The notes under the pieces were generated by a model, which made no database searches, was not told the DNA's origin, and was given only the letters and a program-made list of their open reading frames with translations. DNA of 64,000 nt from NCBI GenBank assembly GCA_964434775.1, contig CAYSWH010000004.1:1-64000 (forward strand). The letters run 5' to 3'. This DNA is from CAYSWH01 sp964434775 (GTDB taxonomy: Bacteria; Patescibacteriota; JACMRA01). The position numbers were made by a program, and so were the translations under genes. Shown here in pieces: positions 54,143 through 62,907 of this stretch (its first letter is position 1; each line of letters opens with the position of its first letter).

Positions 54143-55276
54143 CTAGAAGATTAAAGTCCTATGTAGCTGTTCTTTTGCTGACTTCTCCGACATTTTCTCC
54201 CTTATAGCAAGTTGCTGCTTGGCAAGTTCTTTTTTTTGCGAGATGCTAAAGGCTTGATATTTTGTTAAGAACTCTTTCAAGGACTCTATATTTGGTTGAA
54301 ATGAAAGCAAAGAAGAAAGAAGCGGATCGCTAAGACCCTCTTTATAGGTTGATGCAACTAAAGAATCAGAATTCATCAAAACGTTAATTAAGCTGGTCCT
54401 TCTTAGAGTCACAAAGTCCTTGAATGGAAAAATAGCTAACTCTACCCGGGATAAAACATCTCGGAACTTTGAAGAATTGGGGTCAATATCACCGTAGACT
54501 GTAACACTTTGCGACAAATTACCCTGTAACATTATTTTATGGCATTTTTCTTGATAATCCTTGATTTCAGGAGCATTAGAATAATTAAGCAGAAGTCGAA
54601 AATCACTTAAAAGATGTAAATGAAAGGGCGGTTTAAAATCTACAAGTGCAGATAAGAGAAGGTCTAAGCCTTTAGGGGGTTGAATGTATCCGTGAAAAGC
54701 CAAGTGTAATTTTCTCTCATTAAAACCGGGTATTTTAAATTTTTTTTTGGAAGACTGAGTAATAAAGAAAGTATTCGACTTTTCTGAAAGACACTTCTTT
54801 AGAAGAAATTGATTAAAAAATTTGCAAGCAGACTCCATCTGATTTTGATCGGAAAAGAGAACTTTATCCGCCAAGAGAATAGGTAAAACCATTCTCAACT
54901 TACCCTTCATAGTAAACCCTTCAAATTCATGAATAGTGACTGTAACCTTGATTTTATTAAACCCAAACTTAGCTACTAAAGGAAAAAAAGCGTCCCAATA
55001 ATTCTTTCCGAAAGTTTGATACTGAAAATTAATAATTTGAGGTTTAAATTCTCGAACAGAGGAATAAATATCATTTAGGCCAAAGCTCAACAAACTTCCT
55101 CTAACAATTTTTACTTTTATTTGCGTGGCTTGGGGGTTAATTTCTTTTTGAATATTGTTGGTTAAATACAATACTTCCTCCCCTTTTTCTTGTAAAACAG
55201 CAACTAATTTGCCGGTTAATCTGCCGATACCGCAGTAAGTAGGTGCCACACTACCTGAAACCATCAAATATTTCAT
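54143..55276 (-). CDS. Glycosyltransferase, GT-B type
   Basis: Begun at ATG 55276, ten codons inside a longer frame, because the N-terminal strand KYLMVSGSVAPTYCGIGRLT is the expected first beta strand and glycine loop. It is 377 residues, with the acceptor domain from about 1-180 and a donor domain containing KLHLAFHGYIQPPKGLDLLL and VTVYGDIDPNSSKFRDVLSR. The C-terminal nucleotide-binding segment VELAIFPFKDFVTLRRTSLI replaces the usual EX7E; the first Glu position is not conserved. It is therefore a diverged GT4-like enzyme. Substrate unknown; grouped with the flippase and GT2 of this surface-glycan region. Confidence 0.78.
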   Translation of the reverse strand: MKYLMVSGSVAPTYCGIGRLTGKLVAVLQEKGEEVLYLTNNIQKEINPQATQIKVKIVRGSLLSFGLNDIYSSVREFKPQIINFQYQTFGKNYWDAFFPLVAKFGFNKIKVTVTIHEFEGFTMKGKLRMVLPILLADKVLFSDQNQMESACKFFNQFLLKKCLSEKSNTFFITQSSKKKFKIPGFNERKLHLAFHGYIQPPKGLDLLLSALVDFKPPFHLHLLSDFRLLLNYSNAPEIKDYQEKCHKIMLQGNLSQSVTVYGDIDPNSSKFRDVLSRVELAIFPFKDFVTLRRTSLINVLMNSDSLVASTYKEGLSDPLLSSLLSFQPNIESLKEFLTKYQAFSISQKKELAKQQLAIREKMSEKSAKEQLHRTLIF

Positions 55277-55338
55277 ATGACTAACTATTTTAGACTCTGC
55301 CAAGAAAGAGCACTTTGGTCAAATAGTACAAATTCAAA

Positions 55339-55367
55339 TTGACAGCTCTACAAGATTTCGCTATCCT
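55339..55367 (+). promoter_or_regulatory. Promoter for leaderless solute-binding protein gene
   Basis: TTGACA (55339-55344), a 17-base spacer and TATCCT (55362-55367) end seven bases before ATG 55375. The predicted transcript starts at or next to the start codon. The boxes lie inside the in-frame extension that begins at TTG 55339, which argues against that longer start. Confidence 0.65.
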
Positions 55368-55374
55368 TAAGTCT

Positions 55375-56814
55375 ATGTTAGACGAATACATTCAGCCGAT
55401 TTTAGAGGACAAGCGTAAGCTGGTAGTGGCAATTACAGTAATATTAGTAATTACTCTAGGATTTTTGGTAATCATCTGGCCCAGAAATGAGAGTCCCGAT
55501 ACCCCTCCCAGTCAATCAAATTCTCCTGCCTCCATTAAGGCCGAATTGGTATGGTGGAATCCCAACTTCGGTCCGGAGGTTTACAACGAGATTATTGAAG
55601 ATTTTCGAAGTGAATATAAGAACGTGCAAATTAAAGTAGTCAAAAAGGACTATGACGATGAGTATTATAAGTCTTTAATTCAAGAAATTGCCAGAGATTC
55701 AGGTCCTGACATTTTTTCTATTCGAAATGATGACCTACCTGCTTACAAAGAGTTTATGTCACCTATCTCTTTTTTCACCGGTGAGAGACTCACTCAGTAT
55801 AAAACTGACTTTACCGACTTTGCTATCCGGGACACCACAGAAAGGGATTCTGTTTATGGCGTTACCTCATATATCGATAACTTACAACTTTATTACAATA
55901 AAGAGATGCTTTCCAGAGAAGGAATCGCCTTACCTCCAAAAACTTGGAATGACCTTGAAAAACAATTAAAACCTCTAAATGAAAGGGATTCTGAAGAAGA
56001 TGTATTTGAAAGAAGTGCTATTTCTTTAGGAACCGGCAACCTAAGTCCAAATTCATACAATAATACTAATATTGCCTACATGGAAGATATCTTACCTATG
56101 TTGATTTTTCAAAAAAACGGACAGATATACGATTATCGGACTGAAGGCTCAGCGATTGAGAGCAGTCCGAATAGTAATTTTTACGAGGCTTTAGATTTTT
56201 ATTTAAGTTTTGCCAACCCGTCGAACACGAATTATAGTTGGAACAACGAACAGGAAGACAATATCACCGCCTTTGCCCAAGAAGAATTAGCTTACATGAT
56301 AGGTTATAAAAAGACCGAAGAAATGCTTTTGGAACAAAACCCGATATTAGATTACGGAGTTACCGAAATTCCTCAATTTAACGAAGATAACCCAAAGACA
56401 TATGGATACTTTTTTATGGACGGAATAAATAAAAATATCGAAAATGACAACAATAAAAAAATTGCTGCCGAAGCTTTCCTCTACTATCTTTCTCTACCTG
56501 AAACGCAAAAAAAATTTGCTGAAAAAACTGACTTACCGGGGGCTAGAAAAGACATTTTACAGGAACAGCGCGGTCAGGATGAAAAGTTGAGAGTTTTTTC
56601 TCTAGGTGCCTTAAACGCTGATAATTATTACAAACCAGACGTAGAAGCTTCAGAAAAAATGTGGCAAGAAATGTTTTATAAAATTCACTTTGAAACAGGA
56701 AAATTCTCCACCGGCAACACTCCTTCTAGAGAAGATGCCTTAAAAAACTTGTTACAGGATCTATCCCAACAATATCAAGCAATTTTAAAAGAGGATCCGA
56801 CTCTTAGAGGTTAA
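55375..56814 (+). CDS. Membrane-anchored extracellular solute-binding protein, family 1
   Basis: A 479-residue protein. A short cytoplasmic start is followed by one helix (about 20-38) without a lipobox Cys, then a Pro/Ser linker and a two-lobe binding domain. Landmarks are AELVWWNPNFGPEVYNEII, DSGPDIFSIRNDDLPAYKE, VYGVTSYIDNLQLYYNKEML and PPKTWNDLEKQL, all typical of sugar-type SBP_bac_1 proteins. The C-terminal lobe has AAEAFLYYLSLPETQKKFAEK. It would bind an oligosaccharide or similar solute. No ABC permease or ATPase is nearby, so its transporter is elsewhere, or it is a surface binder. Likely leaderless. Confidence 0.88.
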   Translation: MLDEYIQPILEDKRKLVVAITVILVITLGFLVIIWPRNESPDTPPSQSNSPASIKAELVWWNPNFGPEVYNEIIEDFRSEYKNVQIKVVKKDYDDEYYKSLIQEIARDSGPDIFSIRNDDLPAYKEFMSPISFFTGERLTQYKTDFTDFAIRDTTERDSVYGVTSYIDNLQLYYNKEMLSREGIALPPKTWNDLEKQLKPLNERDSEEDVFERSAISLGTGNLSPNSYNNTNIAYMEDILPMLIFQKNGQIYDYRTEGSAIESSPNSNFYEALDFYLSFANPSNTNYSWNNEQEDNITAFAQEELAYMIGYKKTEEMLLEQNPILDYGVTEIPQFNEDNPKTYGYFFMDGINKNIENDNNKKIAAEAFLYYLSLPETQKKFAEKTDLPGARKDILQEQRGQDEKLRVFSLGALNADNYYKPDVEASEKMWQEMFYKIHFETGKFSTGNTPSREDALKNLLQDLSQQYQAILKEDPTLRG

Positions 56815-56889
56815 CTGCCTCAGTAATTATATTAAACTTTGAGCAACAAATAATTCAAAAAGGTTACCTTAACTTAAGAAGTATTTCTT

Positions 56890-57957
56890 TTAAAAAAGAG
56901 CTTCAGCTTGCAAGTTGGATGCCTTATCTTTTTCCAGGTCTTTTAATAAACTGGTGAATCTGTACTTTTCAAAGATTAAGGAGCCTTTTTGCAAGTCGAA
57001 TGATTCAGATACTTTATCTAATTTAGGGATAAATTGCAACTTTGAAAGTTTATAGGTTTGCAATATTTGATCCTGATTTTGAGTTATTTTGGATAGTAAA
57101 TTATGATTCTTGCTGTCCGACAAATACACTTTTGCAGTGTCTTTATATTTTTCGTAATATGAACAATGAGCAAATTCTTCTATAGGTAAATTCAAAGAAT
57201 TAAAAAGATTATACAGACCTCCTACTTCGCTAAGAATCTTCACTGCAGTCTTAGGGCCGATCCCCGGAACCCCCTTTAAGTTGTCTGAAGAATCTCCGAC
57301 AATCGCTTTGTAGTCCAACCATTGAATGGTATCTAATGAATACTTTTCTTTAAAATTTATTTGCCTAAACGTTTCCAATTTTTGCTTGAAGCTATTGTTC
57401 TTGATGAAAGTGACTTCAGGATAAACCAACAACTGATACAGGTCTCTATCAGAAGAAAATATCAAGACCTCTTCTGACTTAATCTCTTTTTTCTTTTGAT
57501 TTTGAACTATGGCCACCGGAAATTCGGGAGAAGAATTGTCTTTGTTAAAAAGCTCGCTTCCGCTTGGTATACTTTCATCGTCTTTGACGTACGCAGGCAG
57601 TAAGAGTTGATTAGTTAGAGTAAAAATTATATCATCAGCCTCATAACCCGGATAAATATAGTAATTATCAGTAACTGACTGACACCAATCATAGATTAAG
57701 GGTATCTGAGACTTCATCTTATCTTCGATTTCCGGCCTACCTGCTTTGTAATCTTTTAGTATTTTGTGTCTCCAGGTTGGTTTAGGTGTGTCACAGGTGA
57801 AAGCAATCCTATCAGGTTGATACTCTTTTTTTAAGGATAGAACAGCTTTACAGAAACCAAATAGTGCTCCTACAGGCTGTTCCCCCACACTTAAATCAGG
57901 ATAGGCAAAATAAGATCGATAAATTAGATAAGAGGTATCAATTAGCAATGTCTTCAT
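56890..57957 (-). CDS. Stand-alone 5'-3' exonuclease (Pol I N-terminal domain-like)
   Basis: Begun at ATG 57957, where MKTLLIDTSYLIYRSYFAYP matches the first strand of the FEN-type nucleases; the frame extends 24 codons further without support. The 355-residue protein has the metal-binding motifs ADDIIFTL and FSSDRDLYQLL, and the helix-hairpin-helix region YKAIVGDSSDNLKGVPGIG. It corresponds to the first domain of DNA polymerase I or bacterial ExoIX/FEN, without the polymerase domain. An insertion of about 40 residues (roughly 120-165) is unusual. It would remove RNA primers and flaps during lagging-strand repair. Single gene, convergent with the solute-binding protein. Confidence 0.88.
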   Translation of the reverse strand: MKTLLIDTSYLIYRSYFAYPDLSVGEQPVGALFGFCKAVLSLKKEYQPDRIAFTCDTPKPTWRHKILKDYKAGRPEIEDKMKSQIPLIYDWCQSVTDNYYIYPGYEADDIIFTLTNQLLLPAYVKDDESIPSGSELFNKDNSSPEFPVAIVQNQKKKEIKSEEVLIFSSDRDLYQLLVYPEVTFIKNNSFKQKLETFRQINFKEKYSLDTIQWLDYKAIVGDSSDNLKGVPGIGPKTAVKILSEVGGLYNLFNSLNLPIEEFAHCSYYEKYKDTAKVYLSDSKNHNLLSKITQNQDQILQTYKLSKLQFIPKLDKVSESFDLQKGSLIFEKYRFTSLLKDLEKDKASNLQAEALF

Positions 57958-58224
57958 TTTATGAGAATTTCTTTGCTTATAGATAATTATATTTATTTCT
58001 AAACTCAACGGAATCTTTAGAAATGTCAAAATATTACCTCAAAGTAATCAAACAATCAGAAATATTTGACTGATGCCTCTTAAATGCTTTTTTTAGTATT
58101 TGTTTACTTGCTTACAGGGACGATCCTAAATTATAAAGTAATTTAACCATATCTTGACATTTTTTGATTCAAAAGGAATTTTTGATAATTTGACTAATCA
58201 TTATAACTACGGTGTAAGTATTAT

Positions 58225-59118
58225 ATGTCTGAAAGCGGTAACTCAAGCAAAAGTATCAGCGAGGAAATGAAGAAGGAGATGAGGAAAAGAAAGGACTTTG
58301 CCAACAACCCTTTGCTGGAAATTGTTTTTTCCTTAATTCAATTTGTGGGGGCCTATATTTCCGGCTCCGTAATACTTTTTGCAGGCGCTTTTCCGATCTT
58401 TATTATCAATTTTAATAGATTTATCTCTCAAAAGATTTTAAACTCTTCAAAAGCAACAAAAGAGACCGAGTTATATCTCTACATATTTAAATGGATAACC
58501 TTAACCACCGGCACAGTTATACTTATACTATCATCTACTGTCGATTTACTTGGTCAAAACATTCTTAATTACAACCATAATTTGACTTCTCTTTTTGCCG
58601 TTTTGGGAATTCTGTATAATATTTACCGCGAGTATTCCAAGGGTGAAACAGGGATAAACCTACTTAAGGCTACCCTTTCATCTTCATGGTTTTGGGTAAC
58701 TGCCTTAATTACGGGACTAATACCATATTTATATAGCAATTTCTCTTTTGATCCTATTTTTACAATAGTAATCTCCGGATACATACTCTTGACTGTAGTG
58801 CAGGAAATACCTGAAAAAATTACAAACACCCTTGATAACCTTGCCGGAGAACTGGAAAAAGACTACAGTCCGGATATTGACTTAGAAAAAATAAAACCAA
58901 AAATCAAGGCCCTTGACCAAGTAATTGACGTTAAGGATTTATCTGCCTGGTTAGATGAAAAACATGAATTAATATTTACGTGCCATGTAGTCATTAAGGA
59001 TACGAGTTCTCAAGAGAGTATTTATGTCACCAAAGTGAAGACCAAAAGTATTCTCAAACAGCACGGAGCAAAAAATTCGGTAGTAGAAACTGTTTACAAA
59101 AGTGAACAAGCAATATAA
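58225..59118 (+). CDS. CDF-fold membrane protein lacking the metal-binding residues
   Basis: A 297-residue protein with the layout of a cation diffusion facilitator: charged start, about six helices (30-200), and a cytoplasmic domain like the CDF C-terminus (QVIDVKDLSAWLDEKHELIF, CHVVIKD). The two metal-binding motifs are gone. Where helix 2 normally reads DxxHSLSD, this protein has GAFPIFII (54-61); where helix 5 normally reads DxxHxxxD, it has TLSSSWFW. FDPIFTIVISGYIL keeps only the DP of helix 6. It is therefore unlikely to carry zinc or similar ions by the normal route. Possibly a scaffold or sensor. Unrelated to its neighbours. Confidence 0.75.
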   Translation: MSESGNSSKSISEEMKKEMRKRKDFANNPLLEIVFSLIQFVGAYISGSVILFAGAFPIFIINFNRFISQKILNSSKATKETELYLYIFKWITLTTGTVILILSSTVDLLGQNILNYNHNLTSLFAVLGILYNIYREYSKGETGINLLKATLSSSWFWVTALITGLIPYLYSNFSFDPIFTIVISGYILLTVVQEIPEKITNTLDNLAGELEKDYSPDIDLEKIKPKIKALDQVIDVKDLSAWLDEKHELIFTCHVVIKDTSSQESIYVTKVKTKSILKQHGAKNSVVETVYKSEQAI

Positions 59119-59396
59119 TAATGTTTTTTAAAAAACTAGTGGTATAATAATTTTTGTTATCTTCAACTTTACCCCTAAGTAAATAAAAAACCATTTTTTT
59201 ACAGATCACAAATACCATATATAGGATTTGATTAAAAAAAATAACCTGCATATCTTGAAAATTTGTAGTCGTTTTTTCCCATAAAATAAATTGTTATTGA
59301 CAAATCTTACAGGATGTTGTTTAGTGATATTTACTCCATTTTCTCTAAAGAAAATACAGAAGATCGGTATCAAAGCAAATATAAAATAATTTTTCG

Positions 59397-60836
59397 ATGG
59401 CAGCAACTCAAGATTACTGGCCGTTAGTATTAGAAGTGCTAAAAGAACAAATAACACCAAGTAACTTTAAGGCTTGGTTTAGCAGGCTTAGTTTTGTTGA
59501 GACTACAAATCACGGAAGAAAAATTGTTTTGGGTGTTCCTTCTTCCTTTAATAAGAATTACATCGAGACCAAATTTAAAAATCAACTAAAAGAAGCGATT
59601 GGAAAATATTACCCTCAAGTGATTCATATTGATTATCAAATCCAAAAAATTGAAGAAGATCTGGATCAAAACAGCTTTGAACAAGAAGAAATTATTTCTT
59701 CAGAGACAGATACCGACTCCGGCGCCTCAAAACCCTTAGATTCCTCAGACGGACTAGAGAAAATATCTACCTACCTACCCAAAAAAAATTTGAATAACTT
59801 GAATCCCAAATATACTTTTGAAAATTTTGTGGTTACAGCTAATAATGAATTAGCAGCAAATGTAGCTCAGAGCATAGTTGAAGAACCGGGAACTCTGTAT
59901 AACCCTGTTTTTATTTATAGTGGTGTCGGACTGGGGAAAACCCACCTTTTGCAGAGTGTGGGACAAAAAGCTTTGGAAAAAAAACCCGGCTATAATATCA
60001 AATATGTACCTTCGGAAACTTTTGTAAATCAATATATTCTTTCTATTCAGAAAAAGGAAGTAGCCAAATTTAGAGAATATTATAGTGCAATTGATTTGCT
60101 GCTCATTGACGACATTCAGTTTATTGCCGGAAAAGAAGCCACTCAAGAAATATTTTTCCACATTTTTAATGAACTCCACCAACAAAATAAACAGATTATT
60201 CTTACTTCAGATAAAGAACCGTCAACTCTAAACGGAATTGAAGAAAGACTTATTTCCAGATTCAGTTGGGGCATGGTGGTGGATATTTCCAAACCTGACT
60301 TGGAAGACAGAATGGCAATCCTCCAAGATAAAACCGAAAGAATGCAGCTCAAACTCCAAGAATATCAAATCACCGAGATCGCCAAAAAAGTAGACTCAAA
60401 TGTCAGAGACTTGGAGGGCGTGTTGAATAAAATTCAGGCCAGAGTTAGACTTATGCCTGATAAACCTTTTACAGATCAGGATTTGATGAAAATATTAGGA
60501 AATGAAGAAGCCAGAATCGAATTAACTAAAGTAAACTCAAGCATCGCTAGCCCCGATTTAATTCTTCAGGCAGTGTGTAAGCTTTTTAGCCTCAACAAAC
60601 AAGAATTGCTTGGTAACGGAAGACAAAAAAACGTAGCTCTTGCCAGACAGATCGCTATGTGGCTATACAAAAATGAACTGGAATTTAGTTATCCATATAT
60701 CGGCAAGCTCTTTGGAGGCCGGGATCACAGTACAATTATCCACGGCTGTCGGAAAATTGACGACCTATATGAGCGAGATTTAAAGATTAGAGAAAAAATC
60801 TCCCTACTTAAAAACATGCTCCAACAGCCTGCTTAG
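59397..60836 (+). CDS. dnaA: Chromosomal replication initiator protein DnaA
   Basis: A 479-residue DnaA. It has domain I (WPLVLEVLKEQITPSNFKAWF), an acidic, disordered domain II (about 88-125), and AAA+ domain III with NPKYTFENFVV, Walker A SGVGLGKTHLL (175-185), Walker B LLLIDDIQFI, and an arginine-finger region EERLISRFSWG. Domain IV has GGRDHSTIIHGCRKI, which reads DnaA boxes. The N-terminal half before the AAA+ domain is of normal size. dnaN is not nearby; instead an ECF sigma/anti-sigma module follows 72 bases later. It opens the origin with ATP. The 278-base AT-rich upstream gap shows no cluster of consensus DnaA boxes. Confidence 0.98.
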   Translation: MAATQDYWPLVLEVLKEQITPSNFKAWFSRLSFVETTNHGRKIVLGVPSSFNKNYIETKFKNQLKEAIGKYYPQVIHIDYQIQKIEEDLDQNSFEQEEIISSETDTDSGASKPLDSSDGLEKISTYLPKKNLNNLNPKYTFENFVVTANNELAANVAQSIVEEPGTLYNPVFIYSGVGLGKTHLLQSVGQKALEKKPGYNIKYVPSETFVNQYILSIQKKEVAKFREYYSAIDLLLIDDIQFIAGKEATQEIFFHIFNELHQQNKQIILTSDKEPSTLNGIEERLISRFSWGMVVDISKPDLEDRMAILQDKTERMQLKLQEYQITEIAKKVDSNVRDLEGVLNKIQARVRLMPDKPFTDQDLMKILGNEEARIELTKVNSSIASPDLILQAVCKLFSLNKQELLGNGRQKNVALARQIAMWLYKNELEFSYPYIGKLFGGRDHSTIIHGCRKIDDLYERDLKIREKISLLKNMLQQPA

Positions 60837-60853
60837 ACATTTTAATTATAAAG

Positions 60854-60882
60854 TGTCACAATTTAATTAGTTATTTTACTAT
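60854..60882 (+). promoter_or_regulatory. ECF-type promoter before sigma factor gene 2
   Basis: TGTCACAA (60854-60861), a 17-base spacer and CTAT (60879-60882). Same boxes and spacing as the motif before sigma gene 1 (47236-47264). It falls between the dnaA stop and the ATG at 60908. Confidence 0.6.
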
Positions 60883-60907
60883 CTGACTAATTCATGAGTT
60901 AGTAATT

Positions 60908-61402
60908 ATGCCGCAACCGATTTCTAAAGAAAAATGGGATTTATGGTATGCCAAGGTTTATGGCTATTTTTATCGGCGGATTAACGACAAATATGCCGTA
61001 GAAGAGCTAACCCTGCTAACTCTGGAAGATTTCTTTTTAACAGAAAATGAAATTAAGTCGGAACACGGATATATGTGGAGAATTGCCAAATGTAAGTTTT
61101 TGAATTATATAAACCACAAGAAGTCGGAAAATCTACCTCTACAAGAATATGATCAAGAAGGGGAAGATAATTATGACAGTCACTACCAAGAAAAGCTGGA
61201 ACAACTTATGAGATGCGTAAAAGAACAATTAAAAGAACAGGATCGGGAAATAATTGAGCTTAGTGTAATGGCTGATTTTAGTAGCAAGAGAGTTTCGGAG
61301 GAATTAGGCATGAGTTCTGATAATGTAAGGCAAAGACTCTCCAGAAGTCTCAAAAAACTTAGAGAAAAATGTAAAAGTGTTTGGCTGGATTATAACTCTT
61401 AA
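60908..61402 (+). CDS. ECF-like RNA polymerase sigma factor 2
   Basis: A 164-residue paralog of the factor at 47280-47783. Region 2 covers about 8-72 (WDLWYAKVYGYFYRRIND, MWRIAKCKFLNYINHKK) and region 4 about 100-160 (FSSKRVSEELGMSSDNVRQR, LSRSLKKLREKC). Region 4 is nearly the same in both, so the two may read overlapping -35 elements. The gene is followed after eight bases by its probable anti-sigma factor. Its location just after dnaA might couple its level to readthrough from dnaA, besides its own predicted promoter. Confidence 0.92.
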   Translation: MPQPISKEKWDLWYAKVYGYFYRRINDKYAVEELTLLTLEDFFLTENEIKSEHGYMWRIAKCKFLNYINHKKSENLPLQEYDQEGEDNYDSHYQEKLEQLMRCVKEQLKEQDREIIELSVMADFSSKRVSEELGMSSDNVRQRLSRSLKKLREKCKSVWLDYNS

Positions 61403-61410
61403 ATTTTTTT

Positions 61411-62790
61411 ATGACTATCAACATTCAACCTCCCAAAAAACACGATGAAGATGATCTCTTTACAGAGTTGTTGAATTTGGATGGTGAATTTCAAGAGTCC
61501 AAAGATCGAGGTTACAGTCATTATTTACAAAAACACAAGGAATTACACGGATCTAGTCAGACTGGTCAGGCTGGTTTCTTAGAAAGAATAGTCAAGGTTT
61601 TCTCTCAGCACTTAATCCTAACAGCCATAGCAGCTATTTTAGTGTTAACTACAGTAACCACAACTGCTGCCGAGATAATTGCTCCGGAGGAACTCAAACC
61701 CACTAGAATATTAGGAATAAGTAAAGAAGAGAAGGATACTCAAGATAATCTTAAACCAATGAAAGAAAAGCCTCTACCGGAAAATTATGAAGAATGTCTG
61801 GAGATGGGAGGTGTAAAAAAAGATGCTTATCCTGAAGAGTGCGAGTATAAAAATACAAACTACATCAGGGAAATCTCCATAAATGAAAAACAAAAAGAGG
61901 AAGACAGAGAAGAAGAGTACAAAAAATTTGTAGAAGAGTATTATAACAGTCTCGACGATAAGAATTATGAAAAAGCCTACGAACATAGTCTAAAAAACTT
62001 AAGTTTTGAAGAATTTAAAAATCTTTATGTAGATGTAGAAGATGTCTCTATTCAATCAATTCAGAAACTTTCCGAGAGGACTTTTAGAGCTACGGTAGTC
62101 TTAGATGAAAATGGAGTTTACACTACCTACCAATCCGATATCCTTCTGGGTATAGATGAAAATAATGAAATTTACATGAAAAGCTCAAGTATTAAAATTT
62201 TGGAGGAACTTCCCAAAGAAGAAAATCAACCTAACGACCAAAACTCTGAAGAAAAACTCCCTTCGGAATCTTCTGATCCAAAGAATTTTACGGATTTTTC
62301 TTACGAACCTTTCCCTCAATTTACTTTTAAATACCCTAAAGAGTGGAAAATTATCAACACTGAAATAAATGAAAACAAAGGAAATCTAGGAGGCGTAACT
62401 CACAGAGTAACAATGAAAAAACAAGAACCTACTCTTGTATTAACTTTTGATACAGCTCTCTACACGGACTCTTTTGAATTCTATTGTCTTAATAAGGAAA
62501 CTGCTTATAGTGTACACCGCATCAAATCCGGTGCAGCCTTCCATGGTATCTACCGTATTCATTTTAAACCGAATAAAAGTGATTATCCCTACAAATATGA
62601 TTTCTTAGCCGAAGGAGGTGCCTCAAATCTGGATAATTGCAGCTCTGAGGACTTATACGACAAATCTCCTTACGTAACCTCCAACCCCGGAGAAAGGACT
62701 AGCGCTGATGTAAATATTTATCTGGACACTTATAATCAAGATATTGTTAGAGAGGTTGATCAGATGATTCTAACTACTTCTGACAGATAA
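61411..62790 (+). CDS. Probable membrane-spanning anti-sigma factor 2 with outer sensory domains
   Basis: A 459-residue protein: cytoplasmic segment (1-66), membrane helix (67-87) and a large outer part. The cytoplasmic segment shares DLFTELLNLDGEFQESKDRG with the equivalent protein of module 1. Outside it holds a short Cys motif (NYEECLEMGGVKKDAYPEEC), an NTF2-like block (about 170-260, YKKFVEEYYNSLDDKNYEKA), a Ser/Glu/Asn-rich linker, and a C-terminal beta domain starting FPQFTFKYPKEWKI, reminiscent of PsbP/DUF1795-like folds. No zinc motif. The different outer domains of the two modules suggest that each senses a different envelope signal. Confidence 0.68.
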   Translation: MTINIQPPKKHDEDDLFTELLNLDGEFQESKDRGYSHYLQKHKELHGSSQTGQAGFLERIVKVFSQHLILTAIAAILVLTTVTTTAAEIIAPEELKPTRILGISKEEKDTQDNLKPMKEKPLPENYEECLEMGGVKKDAYPEECEYKNTNYIREISINEKQKEEDREEEYKKFVEEYYNSLDDKNYEKAYEHSLKNLSFEEFKNLYVDVEDVSIQSIQKLSERTFRATVVLDENGVYTTYQSDILLGIDENNEIYMKSSSIKILEELPKEENQPNDQNSEEKLPSESSDPKNFTDFSYEPFPQFTFKYPKEWKIINTEINENKGNLGGVTHRVTMKKQEPTLVLTFDTALYTDSFEFYCLNKETAYSVHRIKSGAAFHGIYRIHFKPNKSDYPYKYDFLAEGGASNLDNCSSEDLYDKSPYVTSNPGERTSADVNIYLDTYNQDIVREVDQMILTTSDR

Positions 62791-62907
62791 ATTGTTCTAG
62801 AAAAAAGCTTAACCAAGAAGTCCTTGCCAAAGGTAAAAAAATGTGCTATGAGAGAATTAACTTTGGTTTACTAAAGTTTTTTATAAATCATTTATTTTTC
62901 TCGGTTT

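Noticed and set aside
59119..59396. Replication origin upstream of dnaA
   Set aside because: The gap is AT-rich, but I see no cluster of TTATCCACA-type DnaA boxes, and dnaN is absent. Single box-like sequences elsewhere (41336, 8174) lie inside genes.
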